A stretch of 64,000 nucleotides of DNA, from positions 1,601,501-1,665,500 of the forward strand of contig NC_015167.1 of NCBI RefSeq assembly GCF_000190595.1. The letters run 5' to 3'. Positions 10,583-19,693 of the stretch are shown here, piece by piece. Origin of the DNA: Cellulophaga lytica DSM 7489 (GTDB lineage: Bacteria; Bacteroidota; Bacteroidia; Flavobacteriales; Flavobacteriaceae). Positions within the stretch are counted from its first letter, which is position 1; the number at the start of each line of letters is the position of its first letter. A program made the position numbers and the translations under genes. Under the pieces are notes generated by a model. That model worked only from the letters and a program-made list of their open reading frames with translations. It was not told the origin of the DNA and made no database searches.

Positions 10583-11614
10583 CTATTTTTTGTATTTTAA
10601 AACCTCAGATCTTCCTTTTTTAAATATTTTGTTGCTTACCGTTTTACCACGTCTAAGCTCTTTTTGTTTTTCGTAAGGCAGTGCGTGTATTTCTTTGCAC
10701 TCTGAAGAACAACAATTGTCCATTTCTTCGGCACATTTTTTACACTGTATAAATAATAAATGGCAAGCCTCGTTAGCGCAGTTTACGTGTGTGTCACAAG
10801 GATCTCCACATTGGTGACAGTTGGCAATAACATCATCAGTTATGCGCTCACCTCTTCTGTGGTCAAAAACAAAGTTTTTACCAATAAACTTATTTTCTAG
10901 GTTTTTATCAGTTACCTGTCTGGTATACTCTATTATACCACCTTCTAGTTGGTAAACGTTTTTAAAGCCTTTGTGTTTGTAATAAGCACTAGCTTTTTCA
11001 CAACGTATACCACCAGTACAATACATTACTAGTTTTTTATCTTCTTTGTGGTCTTTTAAATCGTTCTCTATAATATCTAAAGAGTCTCTAAAAGTATCTA
11101 CATCTGGAGTAATAGCATTTTTAAAGTGACCAATTTCACTTTCATAATGGTTGCGCATATCTACCAACACCGTATTTGGGTCTTCAATAAGCTCGTTAAA
11201 TTTTTCAGCATTAACGTGTACCCCCTTGTTTGTAACATCAAAAGCATTGTCGTTTAAACCATCAGCAACAATTTTATTACGCACTTTTACCTTTAATTTT
11301 AAAAAGGACATATTGTCTTGTTCAATGGCAATATTTAGTCGTACATTTTCTAAAAATGTAATACTATCTAAATGTGCTTTAAAGGCATTAAAATTTTCTG
11401 CAGGAACAGATAATTGAGCGTTTATACCCTCTGTTGCTACATAAATACGTCCAAGAACCTCTAATTGGTCCCAGGTAATAAATAAGTGATCTCTAAATAA
11501 AGATGTGTTGCCTATGTGCGCATATTTGTAGAAAGAAATGGTTAGGCGTTCCTTACCAGCCTCTTCAATAAGGGCTGCTCTTTCCTTGGCGCTTAATGTA
11601 TTGTACAGTTGCAT
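10583..11614 (-). CDS. trhO: tRNA uridine(34) hydroxylase (rhodanese-like, TrhO/YceA family)
   Basis: Members of this family hydroxylate uridine 34 in tRNA anticodons using oxygen. The N-terminal acylphosphatase-like domain has ATEGINAQLS (about 60-69). The rhodanese domain carries the active cysteine in YCTGGIRCEKA (Cys199, second Cys205). A C-terminal cysteine cluster (CHQCGDPC and further Cys to CCSSEC, about 264-305) is the usual zinc-ribbon-like tail. The 343-residue length and all motifs are normal. It is transcribed alone from a good promoter, divergent from recA. Confidence 0.93.
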   Translation of the reverse strand: MQLYNTLSAKERAALIEEAGKERLTISFYKYAHIGNTSLFRDHLFITWDQLEVLGRIYVATEGINAQLSVPAENFNAFKAHLDSITFLENVRLNIAIEQDNMSFLKLKVKVRNKIVADGLNDNAFDVTNKGVHVNAEKFNELIEDPNTVLVDMRNHYESEIGHFKNAITPDVDTFRDSLDIIENDLKDHKEDKKLVMYCTGGIRCEKASAYYKHKGFKNVYQLEGGIIEYTRQVTDKNLENKFIGKNFVFDHRRGERITDDVIANCHQCGDPCDTHVNCANEACHLLFIQCKKCAEEMDNCCSSECKEIHALPYEKQKELRRGKTVSNKIFKKGRSEVLKYKK

Positions 11615-11648
11615 GCTATACTAATTTTATTAAGTTAAAGAATAGCGG

Positions 11649-11679
11649 CAAAGCTATAAAATATTGAGGTTTTGGGCAA
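11649..11679 (-). promoter_or_regulatory. trhO promoter (Bacteroidota type)
   Basis: On the minus strand the -7 box is TAGCTTTG (11656-11649), matching TAnnTTTG, with a -33 TTG at 11679-11677 and a spacing of 20 bases. It lies 35 bases upstream of the trhO start. Confidence 0.7.
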
Positions 11680-11681
11680 CA

Positions 11682-11715
11682 AAAAAGGGTTATAACATAT
11701 AGTTAAACCCTTTTT
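11682..11715. terminator. Terminator-like hairpin between divergent trhO and recA
   Basis: AAAAAGGGTT (11682-11691) pairs with AACCCTTTTT (11706-11715), and TAAC/GTTA extends the stem past one bulged base. A terminator-like structure between two divergent genes does not end either of them, so it may act in the recA leader or on an upstream short RNA. Confidence 0.65.
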
Positions 11716-11905
11716 AGATGCTTTTTCCGACTTAACCAACAAAGCGGAAAAATAAATCTGCCTTAAAAATGTAGAATCTTAAGGCACCTTCGTTTTAAGA
11801 TTGAAGGTGAACACACCTTGTAGATGCAGCTTTGGTAAAAAGGTTGCGTTGGCATTGTATTATGACAAAAGAAATGGTAATTTAGCGGTACAAACACTAT
11901 TAGAA
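11716..11905 (+). promoter_or_regulatory. Structured leader region upstream of recA
   Basis: Several inverted repeats lie in a row: TTTTTCCG (11722-11729) with CGGAAAAA (11745-11752); GCCTTAA (11760-11766) with TTAAGGC (11779-11785); CACCTTC (11785-11791) with GAAGGTG (11803-11809). The second and third share base 11785, so alternative pairings are possible. No clear -7 box was found, and I could not place the transcription start. Confidence 0.5.
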
Positions 11906-12913
11906 ATGAGCAACGAAAAAGAAGCAAAATTAAAAGCGTTAAAATTAACTTTAGACAAGCTGGATAAGACTTACGGTAAAGGATCTGTAATGAAGATGGG
12001 AGATAAGGTTGTAGAAGATGTAGCTGTTATATCTTCTGGATCTTTAGGTTTAGACATTGCCTTAGGCGTAGGTGGTTATCCACGTGGTCGAGTTGTAGAA
12101 ATATACGGACCAGAATCTTCTGGTAAAACAACATTAACGTTGCATGCTATAGCAGAGGCTCAAAAAGCTGGTGGTATTGCTGCTTTTATAGATGCAGAGC
12201 ACGCTTTTGATCGTTTTTATGCAGAAAAATTAGGAGTAGATATAGATAATTTAATTATTTCTCAGCCAGATCATGGAGAGCAGGCTTTAGAAATTGCAGA
12301 TAATTTAATTAGATCTGGTGCTATTGATATTGTTATTGTGGATTCTGTTGCCGCTTTAACGCCTAAAAGTGAAATTGAAGGTGAAATGGGTGACTCTAAA
12401 ATGGGATTACACGCCAGACTTATGTCGCAAGCACTACGTAAACTAACAAGCTCTATTAGTAAAACAAATTGTACTGTTATCTTTATTAACCAGTTAAGAG
12501 AAAAAATTGGGGTTATGTTTGGTAATCCAGAAACTACTACTGGTGGTAATGCATTAAAATTTTATGCTTCTGTACGTTTAGATATTAGAAGATCTACACA
12601 AATTAAAAATACAGATGGTGATGTGCAGGGTAATAAAACAAGAGTAAAAGTTGTTAAAAATAAAGTTGCACCACCGTTTAGAACTACTGAGTTTGATATT
12701 ATGTATGGTCAAGGTGTATCTAAAGTAGGAGAGATTTTAGATTTAGGTGTGCAATACGAAATAATTAAGAAAAGTGGATCTTGGTTTAGTTATGGCGATA
12801 CAAAACTTGGTCAGGGTAGAGATGCTGTTAAAAGTATTTTAGCAGATAACCCAGAATTGCTAGAGGAATTAGAAGTAAAAATTAAAGATGCTATAAAAGC
12901 AGTTACAGCTTAA
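11906..12913 (+). CDS. recA: Recombinase RecA
   Basis: RecA forms filaments on single-stranded DNA and drives strand exchange and DNA repair in the cytoplasm. The start at 11906 ([10 protein letters not shown]) gives 335 residues, the normal length. An upstream TTG-initiated extension of 35 residues is non-conserved and overlaps the structured leader. The Walker A motif GPESSGKT lies at about 68-75. The [20 protein letters not shown] segment is also present. It is a single gene ended by a strong terminator. No LexA-type box was recognised. Confidence 0.98.
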   Translation: MSNEKEAKLKALKLTLDKLDKTYGKGSVMKMGDKVVEDVAVISSGSLGLDIALGVGGYPRGRVVEIYGPESSGKTTLTLHAIAEAQKAGGIAAFIDAEHAFDRFYAEKLGVDIDNLIISQPDHGEQALEIADNLIRSGAIDIVIVDSVAALTPKSEIEGEMGDSKMGLHARLMSQALRKLTSSISKTNCTVIFINQLREKIGVMFGNPETTTGGNALKFYASVRLDIRRSTQIKNTDGDVQGNKTRVKVVKNKVAPPFRTTEFDIMYGQGVSKVGEILDLGVQYEIIKKSGSWFSYGDTKLGQGRDAVKSILADNPELLEELEVKIKDAIKAVTA

Positions 12914-12964
12914 TTTTTATTTATAAAATAAACAGTTTTACCCAAAAATGGGCCTAAAACATTC

Positions 12965-12989
12965 AAAATCCCGATTTTTTCGGGATTTT
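12965..12989 (+). terminator. Terminator after recA
   Basis: AAAATCCCGA (12965-12974) pairs exactly with TCGGGATTTT (12980-12989) around a T5 loop. It lies 51 bases after the recA stop codon. Confidence 0.85.
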
Positions 12990-13054
12990 GTCGTTTTTAA
13001 CGCAACCTTACCATTTAATAATCATCTATAAAGCAACAATATAATAATTACAAC

Positions 13055-13480
13055 ATGAAAAAAAGTTTAAGTATTTTAATGCTTGTGATAGTAAGTTTAT
13101 CTTTTAACGCTTGCTCTTTAGATGATGATGATAATACTAATTTTAAATACGTAAATTTAAAGGTGTTAAGTGCAGAAGTGCCAGAGGCCTTTGAGTACGG
13201 AGAAAGGTATACCATATTTGTTACATACGCTAATCCTAATACGTGTACCTATTTTGAAGGGTTTGACATTCACAAGCATCAGTTAACAGAGCGTGAGGTT
13301 TACCCTATTGGAACAGAGTTAATAGGTAATGATAACTGCCAAGAAAGTACAGAAGAGGTAGAAGTGTCTTTTGATTTTGAGGTAATTTATAATGAAGATT
13401 ACTTATTTAAATTTTGGACAGGGCAAAATGCAGGTGGTGAAGACCAGTACATAGAAATTACAGTACCAGTAAACCAATAA
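13055..13480 (+). CDS. Small lipoprotein of unknown function
   Basis: I do not recognise a family. The 141-residue product has a lipoprotein signal (MKKSLSILML and on) with the lipobox FNAC, and an acidic run (SLDDDD) straight after the Cys. In flavobacteria such a run is an export signal to the outer leaflet of the outer membrane. The rest is acidic and likely all beta strand, with two cysteines (CTYFEG and NDNCQE) that could form a disulfide. The sigma factor gene begins 30 bases downstream on the same strand, so the lipoprotein may belong to the same envelope-sensing unit; that link is only positional. Confidence 0.75.
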   Translation: MKKSLSILMLVIVSLSFNACSLDDDDNTNFKYVNLKVLSAEVPEAFEYGERYTIFVTYANPNTCTYFEGFDIHKHQLTEREVYPIGTELIGNDNCQESTEEVEVSFDFEVIYNEDYLFKFWTGQNAGGEDQYIEITVPVNQ

Positions 13481-13510
13481 AATATTTTATAACCAACCAT
13501 TTTACGTTTT

Positions 13511-14077
13511 TTGGACTTAAATGAAACTATACATAATTGTGTAAAAGGCAATAGAGCAGCACAAGAGCTGCTTTACCGCCATTACGCTCCTATGCTTTAT
13601 GGTGTTTGTTTAAAGTATTCTAAAAATAAAGAAGAGGCAGAAGACAATTTGCATGATAGCTTTATGACCATTTTTAATAAAATTGGTCAGTTTAAATTTA
13701 ATGGTTCTTTTGATGGTTGGATAAAACGAATTACCGTTAATACTGTTCTGCAGAAATACAGAAAAGAAACTTACGTAGCTATAAAAGAAGAAGAAAAGAT
13801 TGAAGAGCCAGTTGAAGTAGAAGTTACAGAAGACTCTCCCTCATTATCAATGCTTTTAAGTTACATACAAGAGTTGCCGTACAAATACAGAACAACGTTT
13901 AATTTATATGTGTTAGATGGCTATACGCACAAAGAAATAGGAGATTTGTTGGGTACAACGGCAGGTACATCTAAATCTAACTTAGCTAGAGCGCGACAAA
14001 TTTTAAAGGATAAAATAGAAAAAACAAAGCTAAAAATAGTAGTTTCCATAGTGCTATTTTGTTGGTTGCAATTTTAA
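13511..14077 (+). CDS. ECF-type RNA polymerase sigma factor
   Basis: This is a sigma-70 family factor of the extracytoplasmic function class that redirects RNA polymerase. Region 2 is visible in NRAAQELLYRHYAPMLYGVC and the aromatic-rich FDGWIKRITVNTVLQKYRK. Region 4 is the helix-turn-helix around LDGYTHKEIGDLL and SKSNLARARQ. No ATG lies at the expected position; the TTG at 13511 gives a normal N-terminus and is my choice. The C-terminus ends in an odd hydrophobic stretch (IVVSIVLFCWLQF). The next gene, 25 bases on, is its likely regulator. Confidence 0.88.
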   Translation: MDLNETIHNCVKGNRAAQELLYRHYAPMLYGVCLKYSKNKEEAEDNLHDSFMTIFNKIGQFKFNGSFDGWIKRITVNTVLQKYRKETYVAIKEEEKIEEPVEVEVTEDSPSLSMLLSYIQELPYKYRTTFNLYVLDGYTHKEIGDLLGTTAGTSKSNLARARQILKDKIEKTKLKIVVSIVLFCWLQF

Positions 14078-14102
14078 TTGTAGTCAGTATATAATAATTA
14101 AA

Positions 14103-15566
14103 ATGAGTAAAGAAAATTTAGACAAGCTGTTCCAGGATAAGTTTAAAGACTTTGGACAAGTGCCAGATGATAAAGTTTGGCAGCGGCTTAATGCGTCTTT
14201 AGACGATAAGAAAAAAGATAGGTTTGTAATTCCTATTTGGTGGAAACTTGGCGGAATAGCTGCTGTTTTTGCTTTGTTGTTTTTTGCGGTAAAACCTTTT
14301 TTTATGGCTGATGATGCAATAGTGCCTGCAATTACAGATACAGAAAAGGTACTGCCTAATACAGATACAAAAATTGTAGATAAGAATGCAAAAATAAATG
14401 GAGAGGACACTACTGATAAAAACAATATTAATTTACCTATTAATGAAGGCTCTGTTGTAACTACTACAAATGAAGAACACGGTAATAATGCATCTGTAGT
14501 CAATAAGAATAAAGCTAATACTCATACTTTTACAGCTACACAAAAACATAAAGTAACCAGAGAAGAAGCTACAACCTTATTTACTGTTAAAAACAGAGAG
14601 AATAGTGCTATTGCAGCTGCTTTAGTTAAAAATGCGACAAAGCACAACAAAGAAGTAGGTAATGTAGATAGTGTTGAAACAAAATCAACACCAAACTTAA
14701 AAGAAGAAAAAGAACAACTTTTTTCTAAAGAAATAGAAGAAGCAGTTGTAAGTACAGATACAGTTGGTAAAAAATCTATTTATGATGCCATAAAAGAGGC
14801 TGAAGAAAAAGCTGTTGCGTCTGTAAAAAAAGACAAGTGGTCTGTAGGTGCTAATGTGGCGCCAGTATATTTTAATTCTTTAAAAGACGGTTCTCCAGTA
14901 GACCCTAGTTTTGTATCTAACTCAAAGTCTGGTAATGTAAATATGAGTTATGGAGTAACTGTTGCTTATGCAGTAAATAAAAAATTAAGCATACGATCTG
15001 GAGTGCATAAGGTAGACTATGGTTACAATACTAATAATGTATTTTTTAAATCTGCTTTTGATCCTAAAAGTAACAATATGGTTAGCACAATAGATTATAG
15101 TGCAAATGCAGAAAGTATTGTTATACAAACAGATTCAGATGCACTTTTAGTACCGAGCAGTCCAAAATCAGAGGAATTTAGTTATGCAAATAAAAGTACT
15201 AGTAGAGAGGGTAAAATGGTACAGCAATTTGGGTATTTAGAGGTTCCTTTAGAGCTTAATTATGCGCTTACAGAGGGTAAATTTGGTGTAAACCTGATAG
15301 GCGGTGTAAGTTCTTTGTTTCTAGTAGATGATTCTATCTCCTTAGAGTCTGATGATTTAAGAACTAAAATAGGAGAATCTAATAACATAAATAGCCTTAA
15401 TTTTAGTACTAATATTGGTTTTGGACTTAATTATATGTTTACGCCTAAAATGCAGTTAAGTGTAGAGCCAATGTTTAAATACCAATTAAATACATTTTCT
15501 AATAGCTCTGGAGATTTTCAGCCTTTTTCTATGGGCGTTTATAGTGGTCTTAGTTTTAAGTTTTAA
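14103..15566 (+). CDS. Membrane-anchored protein with cytoplasmic head and outer-membrane-type barrel (putative anti-sigma partner)
   Basis: The 487-residue product has three parts. Residues 1-38 form a short polar head (DKLFQDKFKDFGQVPDDKVW) that should face the cytoplasm. A membrane helix follows (about 40-60, IPIWWKLGGIAAVFALLFF). A long Thr/Asn/Lys-rich linker reaches to about 235. The C-terminal about 245 residues look like an OmpA/PorT-type eight-strand barrel (alternating strands, ending GVYSGLSFKF). The layout and its position after an ECF sigma gene suggest it holds the sigma factor at the membrane and senses the outer envelope. This is an inference; the barrel could instead fold in another way. 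Confidence 0.72.
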   Translation: MSKENLDKLFQDKFKDFGQVPDDKVWQRLNASLDDKKKDRFVIPIWWKLGGIAAVFALLFFAVKPFFMADDAIVPAITDTEKVLPNTDTKIVDKNAKINGEDTTDKNNINLPINEGSVVTTTNEEHGNNASVVNKNKANTHTFTATQKHKVTREEATTLFTVKNRENSAIAAALVKNATKHNKEVGNVDSVETKSTPNLKEEKEQLFSKEIEEAVVSTDTVGKKSIYDAIKEAEEKAVASVKKDKWSVGANVAPVYFNSLKDGSPVDPSFVSNSKSGNVNMSYGVTVAYAVNKKLSIRSGVHKVDYGYNTNNVFFKSAFDPKSNNMVSTIDYSANAESIVIQTDSDALLVPSSPKSEEFSYANKSTSREGKMVQQFGYLEVPLELNYALTEGKFGVNLIGGVSSLFLVDDSISLESDDLRTKIGESNNINSLNFSTNIGFGLNYMFTPKMQLSVEPMFKYQLNTFSNSSGDFQPFSMGVYSGLSFKF

Positions 15567-16321
15567 AATGAAATACCAGTTGGTTTTTTACTTTGCAACT
15601 CTTTAAGTATAACGTTTCGCACATCTTCTCTTAATGTTGCTTTGTGTTCTTCATCTAACTCCTTGGTTTCAAAAAAGGAATGAATTTTTACACGCAATAA
15701 ACCTGGGCTTCCACTAAAAAAGGTAAAAGAAAAACGTTTTTTACAGTCTAAAAAAGTCATAGGTACAATTGGTATTTTATGAGCAATGGCCATTTTAAAA
15801 GCACCATCTTTAAACTCGTCTAAAATAACGTCTTCCTCTGGCACGCCACCTTCAGGAAAAATACAAATACTTAGTCCTTGTTTTAATCTTCTTTGTGCAC
15901 GCATATACACAGCAGTTCTACTTTTGGTATTGCTACGGTCTACCATAATACAAACGCGTTTGTAAAAGAAACCAAAAAGCGGAATTTTAACCAATTCTTT
16001 TTTGCCTACAAATACAAAAGGGTTTCTACTAGCGCGCAACATAAGCATAATATCTAGCATACTAGTGTGGTTAGCAACTAGCATATAGCTTTTTCCTTTT
16101 TCAATTTTTTGTTCTCTTTTTATTTGTTGCGGACAGCCCATACCTAATAAAATTGGTCTGGCCCAGCAGTTACGCGCCAACCAAAAAAAGTAAGGGTACC
16201 ATTTTTCTTTAATACAAAACACAAATAATAATGGAAAAAATAAGAGTATAGGCAGTGCCACAAGTATATAAAACCAAATGCGGTAAAGTAAGTGACCTAT
16301 GTTTTTTAAAAAAGTGAACAT
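15563..16321 (-). CDS. plsC: 1-acyl-sn-glycerol-3-phosphate acyltransferase
   Basis: The enzyme adds the second acyl chain to lysophosphatidic acid to make phosphatidic acid at the inner membrane. The acceptor motif NHTSMLD (HX4D) and the FPEGG motif are both present. Hydrophobic N-terminal segments anchor it. The 252 residues are typical. It overlaps the end of the preceding plus-strand gene by four bases (tail to tail) and is divergent from trpS. A -7 box, TATTTTTG, lies just upstream on the minus strand (16334-16327). Confidence 0.9.
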   Translation of the reverse strand: MFTFLKNIGHLLYRIWFYILVALPILLFFPLLFVFCIKEKWYPYFFWLARNCWARPILLGMGCPQQIKREQKIEKGKSYMLVANHTSMLDIMLMLRASRNPFVFVGKKELVKIPLFGFFYKRVCIMVDRSNTKSRTAVYMRAQRRLKQGLSICIFPEGGVPEEDVILDEFKDGAFKMAIAHKIPIVPMTFLDCKKRFSFTFFSGSPGLLRVKIHSFFETKELDEEHKATLREDVRNVILKELQSKKPTGISF

Positions 16322-16326
16322 AACTT

Positions 16327-16334
16327 CAAAAATA
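16327..16334 (-). promoter_or_regulatory. Probable -7 box of plsC
   Basis: TATTTTTG on the minus strand matches TAnnTTTG and sits 6-13 bases before the start codon. That would leave almost no leader, so it is uncertain. Confidence 0.35.
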
Positions 16335-16409
16335 GCAATTAATTAAAACTATGGTTAAAAAAGTTTACTTTTTAATCGCATCAAACTAAAAAAAGCAAAA
16401 ACCAAAATG

Positions 16410-16440
16410 TTGGTCTATTCTTCTATTTGCATTACCTTTG
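16410..16440 (+). promoter_or_regulatory. trpS promoter (Bacteroidota type)
   Basis: TTG (16410-16412) and TACCTTTG (16433-16440) are separated by 20 bases, an excellent match to the flavobacterial consensus. The trpS ATG at 16465 follows with a short leader, which also supports that start. Confidence 0.8.
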
Positions 16441-16464
16441 ATTTTTACAATTATTTTAAATAAA

Positions 16465-17433
16465 ATGGCAAGAGTTTTAACAGGAGTACAGAGCACAGGA
16501 GTGCCACATTTAGGTAATATTTTAGGTGCAATTATGCCAGCAATAGAAATGGCAAACGACCCTAAAAACGAATCTTTTCTTTTTATAGCAGATATGCATT
16601 CGCTAACGCAAATAAAAAACGGAGAAGAATTACGTAACAACACCTATGCTGTAGCTGCTACTTGGCTTGCTTTTGGTTTAGATATTGAAAAAACTGTTTT
16701 TTACAGACAGAGTGATGTTCCGCAAACCACAGAATTATCATGGTATTTAAGCTGTTTTTTTCCGTACCAAAGACTAACTCTAGCACATTCCTTTAAAGAT
16801 AAGGCAGATAGGTTAGAAGATGTTAATGCTGGTTTATTTACTTACCCAATGCTTATGGCAGCAGATATATTGTTGTATGATGCGGAGATTGTGCCTGTAG
16901 GTAAAGACCAAATGCAGCATTTAGAAATTACTAGAGATGTAGCGTCTAGATTTCATGCGCAATTAGGAGAAACATTTGTTTTGCCACAAGGTAAGGTGCA
17001 AGAGGAATCTAAGTTTATTCCGGGTACAGATGGTACTAAAATGAGTAAGAGTAAAGGCAACTTAATTAATTTGTTTCAGACCGATAAGAAGTTGCGCAAA
17101 CAAATTATGGGTATACAAACAGATAGCACACCAATGGAAGACCCTAAAGACCCAGAAGGTGATAATGTGTTTGAGTTATATAAAATATTAGCAACAACAG
17201 AGCAGGTTGATGAAATGCGTGCTAAATATAAAGGTGGTAATTACGGATACGGACACGCAAAACAAGAGTTATTTGAGCTTATTATTGATAAGTTTGCAGA
17301 TGCACGTGAAAAGTATAATTATTACATGAATAATTTAGATGAGATAGATGCAGCACTTGCTAAAGGAGCAGCAAAGGCAACTGCGGTTGCAACTGAGGTG
17401 CTAAGTAGAGTAAGAGCAAAAGTAGGTTATTAA
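16465..17433 (+). CDS. trpS: Tryptophan--tRNA ligase
   Basis: This class I aminoacyl-tRNA synthetase charges tRNA-Trp. The start at 16465 (MARVLTGVQS) gives 322 residues, typical of the family. A Met nine codons upstream would lie next to the promoter and is not used. The HIGH-type motif is PHLGN (14-18) and the KMSKS loop is intact (192-196). A single gene follows its own promoter. Confidence 0.96.
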   Translation: MARVLTGVQSTGVPHLGNILGAIMPAIEMANDPKNESFLFIADMHSLTQIKNGEELRNNTYAVAATWLAFGLDIEKTVFYRQSDVPQTTELSWYLSCFFPYQRLTLAHSFKDKADRLEDVNAGLFTYPMLMAADILLYDAEIVPVGKDQMQHLEITRDVASRFHAQLGETFVLPQGKVQEESKFIPGTDGTKMSKSKGNLINLFQTDKKLRKQIMGIQTDSTPMEDPKDPEGDNVFELYKILATTEQVDEMRAKYKGGNYGYGHAKQELFELIIDKFADAREKYNYYMNNLDEIDAALAKGAAKATAVATEVLSRVRAKVGY

Positions 17434-17459
17434 CTTTTGCCCTTATTATACTGGTTTTT

Positions 17460-18212
17460 TTATTTAATAGAAATTAATTCTACATCAAAAATTAAAGCGG
17501 CGTAAGGAGGTATTTGGCCTCCTGCTCCGTTTTCTCCATAAGCCAATTCTTGAGGAATATAAATTCTGTATTTAGAGCCAACAGACATTAATTGTAATGC
17601 TTCTGTCCACCCTTTTATAACTTGCGATACTCCAAATACTATAGATTCTCCACGCTCTATAGAGCTATCAAAAATGGTTCCGTCTATAAGTTTCCCCTCA
17701 TAATGTACTTCAACTTTATCATCCGCAGTTGGTTTTTGACCATCAGCAGGAGTTAAAATCTCGTACTGTAATCCACTTTCTGTAGTTTTAATACCTTCTC
17801 TTTTAGCATTTTCGGCTAAAAAATTCTCGCTGTCTAACTTTAACCTTTTGGATTCTCTTTCTTTAATTTCCATCACGCTTTTCTGGATATATGAACTAGC
17901 GTCTTGTCTAGAAATTTTTTCGTTACCATTTAAAGTTTCTTCTAATGCAACTGCAAACACATCATAGTTAATAGACTTTACACCCACGGATTTTAAGCTG
18001 GTTCCTATTTCAACACCAAATGCGTAACTAAATTTGTGTATACTGTCGTTTAGGTTTACTTCTTTGGCTTTTTTAAGTTGATTTAACTCTTTTTTTAGGG
18101 TAGAAGCTTCAGATTTTAAAGCGGCTACTTCCTTTATTAAATCTTTCTTTTTTTGAGCATAACTAGCGTTACCTATTACAAGGGTTAATGCTACAATTAA
18201 TAGTTTTTTCAT
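17460..18212 (-). CDS. Exported FKBP-type peptidyl-prolyl isomerase
   Basis: This is an FkpA/Mip-like folding helper of the periplasm. It has a signal peptide (MKKLLIVALTLVIGNASYAQ), an N-terminal helical dimerisation part with a coiled-coil stretch (about 25-50), and a C-terminal FKBP domain (about 150-250). In that domain VHYEGKLIDGTIFDSS, VIKGW and YIPQELAYGE form the binding pocket. Length (250) and layout are normal. It converges on trpS with a 26-base gap. Confidence 0.92.
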   Translation of the reverse strand: MKKLLIVALTLVIGNASYAQKKKDLIKEVAALKSEASTLKKELNQLKKAKEVNLNDSIHKFSYAFGVEIGTSLKSVGVKSINYDVFAVALEETLNGNEKISRQDASSYIQKSVMEIKERESKRLKLDSENFLAENAKREGIKTTESGLQYEILTPADGQKPTADDKVEVHYEGKLIDGTIFDSSIERGESIVFGVSQVIKGWTEALQLMSVGSKYRIYIPQELAYGENGAGGQIPPYAALIFDVELISIK

Positions 18213-18488
18213 TTTTGTTTTCTAAATTTTCTATCAAAAGTAACCAAAATCTGTAGTATTTCTCCTTGTGTTTATTTCTATTTAATTAAAAGATGAAACA
18301 AACTATACGGTATGTTGTGTAAAATTTTGCAACAGTAACCATTATACATTTTAGGATTATTAGATGTATTTAAAAGACAAGCAACTTTATTTATGTATAG
18401 TAAGCCATTGTTTACTAGCCTAGCAAACTAACTAGTTTGTTTATTTAGGTATGTTAGTGGGGTATTAATGCTTTATTTTAGGGTGGTT
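18213..18488. other. Intergenic region between dprA and the FKBP gene
   Basis: About 275 bases. Near the FKBP gene lies a minus-strand -7 box, TACTTTTG (18242-18235). An imperfect palindrome, GCAAACTAACTAGTTTGT, lies around 18423-18440. I see no gene. Confidence 0.5.
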
Positions 18489-19589
18489 TTATATAGCTTC
18501 AAACAATTTTCCGGGTAGTGGTCTAATGGCTCCTTTCATTTCCATATTTAGTAATGTAGATGAGGTTTTGAAAACAGGAATGTTACACGCCAAAGCAATA
18601 GTATCTAGTAGCTGTTTGCCTTCAGTTTGTAAAAAAGAGTGTATTTGTTGCTCTACCTCGGTAAGTTCTACAAACAATTGTTGTTGCGTAATTTTTGGCT
18701 TTTGTTTAGGTTCCCAGCCTAATAAATATACAACATCTGCAGCAGAAGTAATCATTTGTGCTTTTTGTTGTTTAATTAAATTATTGCAACCTAAACTGTA
18801 TTTGTCTTGAGTTCTCCCAGGAACCGCAAAAACCTCTCTATTGTATCCGTGCGCTATATCTGCAGTAACTAAGCTACCTCCTTTTTCAGCAGATTCTACT
18901 ACCACAGTGGCTTCACTTAAGCCAGCAATAATTCTGTTTCGTTTTAAAAAATTTTCACGCTCTGGTGTGCTTGTGCTCCAAAACTCAGTTAAAAATCCGC
19001 CATTTTTCTCAATATCTGTTGTATACTTACTATGCACTTTTGGGTAAACTTGATTTAAACCATGTGCCAAGCAACCAATGGTTTGTAAACCGTGTTTTAT
19101 AGCTTCTTTTTGTATGCAAATATCTACGCCATATGCAAAGCCACTTACAATAATTGGATTTAAAGGAGCAATGTCAGCAATAAATTTTTCGCAAAAGGCA
19201 GTGCCATAACTAGTAATTTTACGTGTGCCAACAACACTAATAATTTTTCTATTTTTTAAATTGATATTCCCTCTTTTAAATAATAAAATAGGAGCATCTA
19301 TAGCGTGTTTTAAATAATCTGGATAATTTTCATCTTTAAAATAAAGTGTTTCAATATTATTTTTTTTAATAAATTGAAGCTCTTCTTCTGCAGCATCTAA
19401 ATGTGATGTGTCAAAAATATTTTTCAACTTTAGCGTTCCAATGCCATCAATTTTTAAAAGATCTGTTTTTCTACTACTAAAAATTTGAGAGGCACTGCCA
19501 CAATGGGCAATTAATTTTTTAGCTGTAACACTTCCAATATTAGGAATGCTTTGTAATCTTAAAGTTGCAATTAATTCTGTTGTAGTCAT
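18489..19589 (-). CDS. dprA: DNA-processing protein DprA
   Basis: DprA binds incoming single-stranded DNA and loads RecA during natural transformation. The N-terminus has helix-hairpin-helix-like sequence (residues about 10-60). The Rossmann-like core shows VVGTRKITSYG, VSGFAYGVD and the FLKRNRIIAGLS and GGSLVTADIA segments. A C-terminal winged-helix-like domain follows. Length (366) is normal. It is divergent from the HU-CCDC81/SPOR gene. Confidence 0.95.
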   Translation of the reverse strand: MTTTELIATLRLQSIPNIGSVTAKKLIAHCGSASQIFSSRKTDLLKIDGIGTLKLKNIFDTSHLDAAEEELQFIKKNNIETLYFKDENYPDYLKHAIDAPILLFKRGNINLKNRKIISVVGTRKITSYGTAFCEKFIADIAPLNPIIVSGFAYGVDICIQKEAIKHGLQTIGCLAHGLNQVYPKVHSKYTTDIEKNGGFLTEFWSTSTPERENFLKRNRIIAGLSEATVVVESAEKGGSLVTADIAHGYNREVFAVPGRTQDKYSLGCNNLIKQQKAQMITSAADVVYLLGWEPKQKPKITQQQLFVELTEVEQQIHSFLQTEGKQLLDTIALACNIPVFKTSSTLLNMEMKGAIRPLPGKLFEAI

Positions 19590-19693
19590 TTAGAGGCTTT
19601 CTGTAATTGGCTACAAAATACAACAATTAAAATGTTAATAAAAAGTTAGGCCAAATGTTAAAAGAAAGATGATTTTTTACAATATTTGCCACA

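Noticed and set aside
11801-11905. TTG-initiated 35-residue extension of RecA
   Set aside because: Not conserved in RecA; the region forms inverted repeats and the ATG at 11906 gives the normal length.
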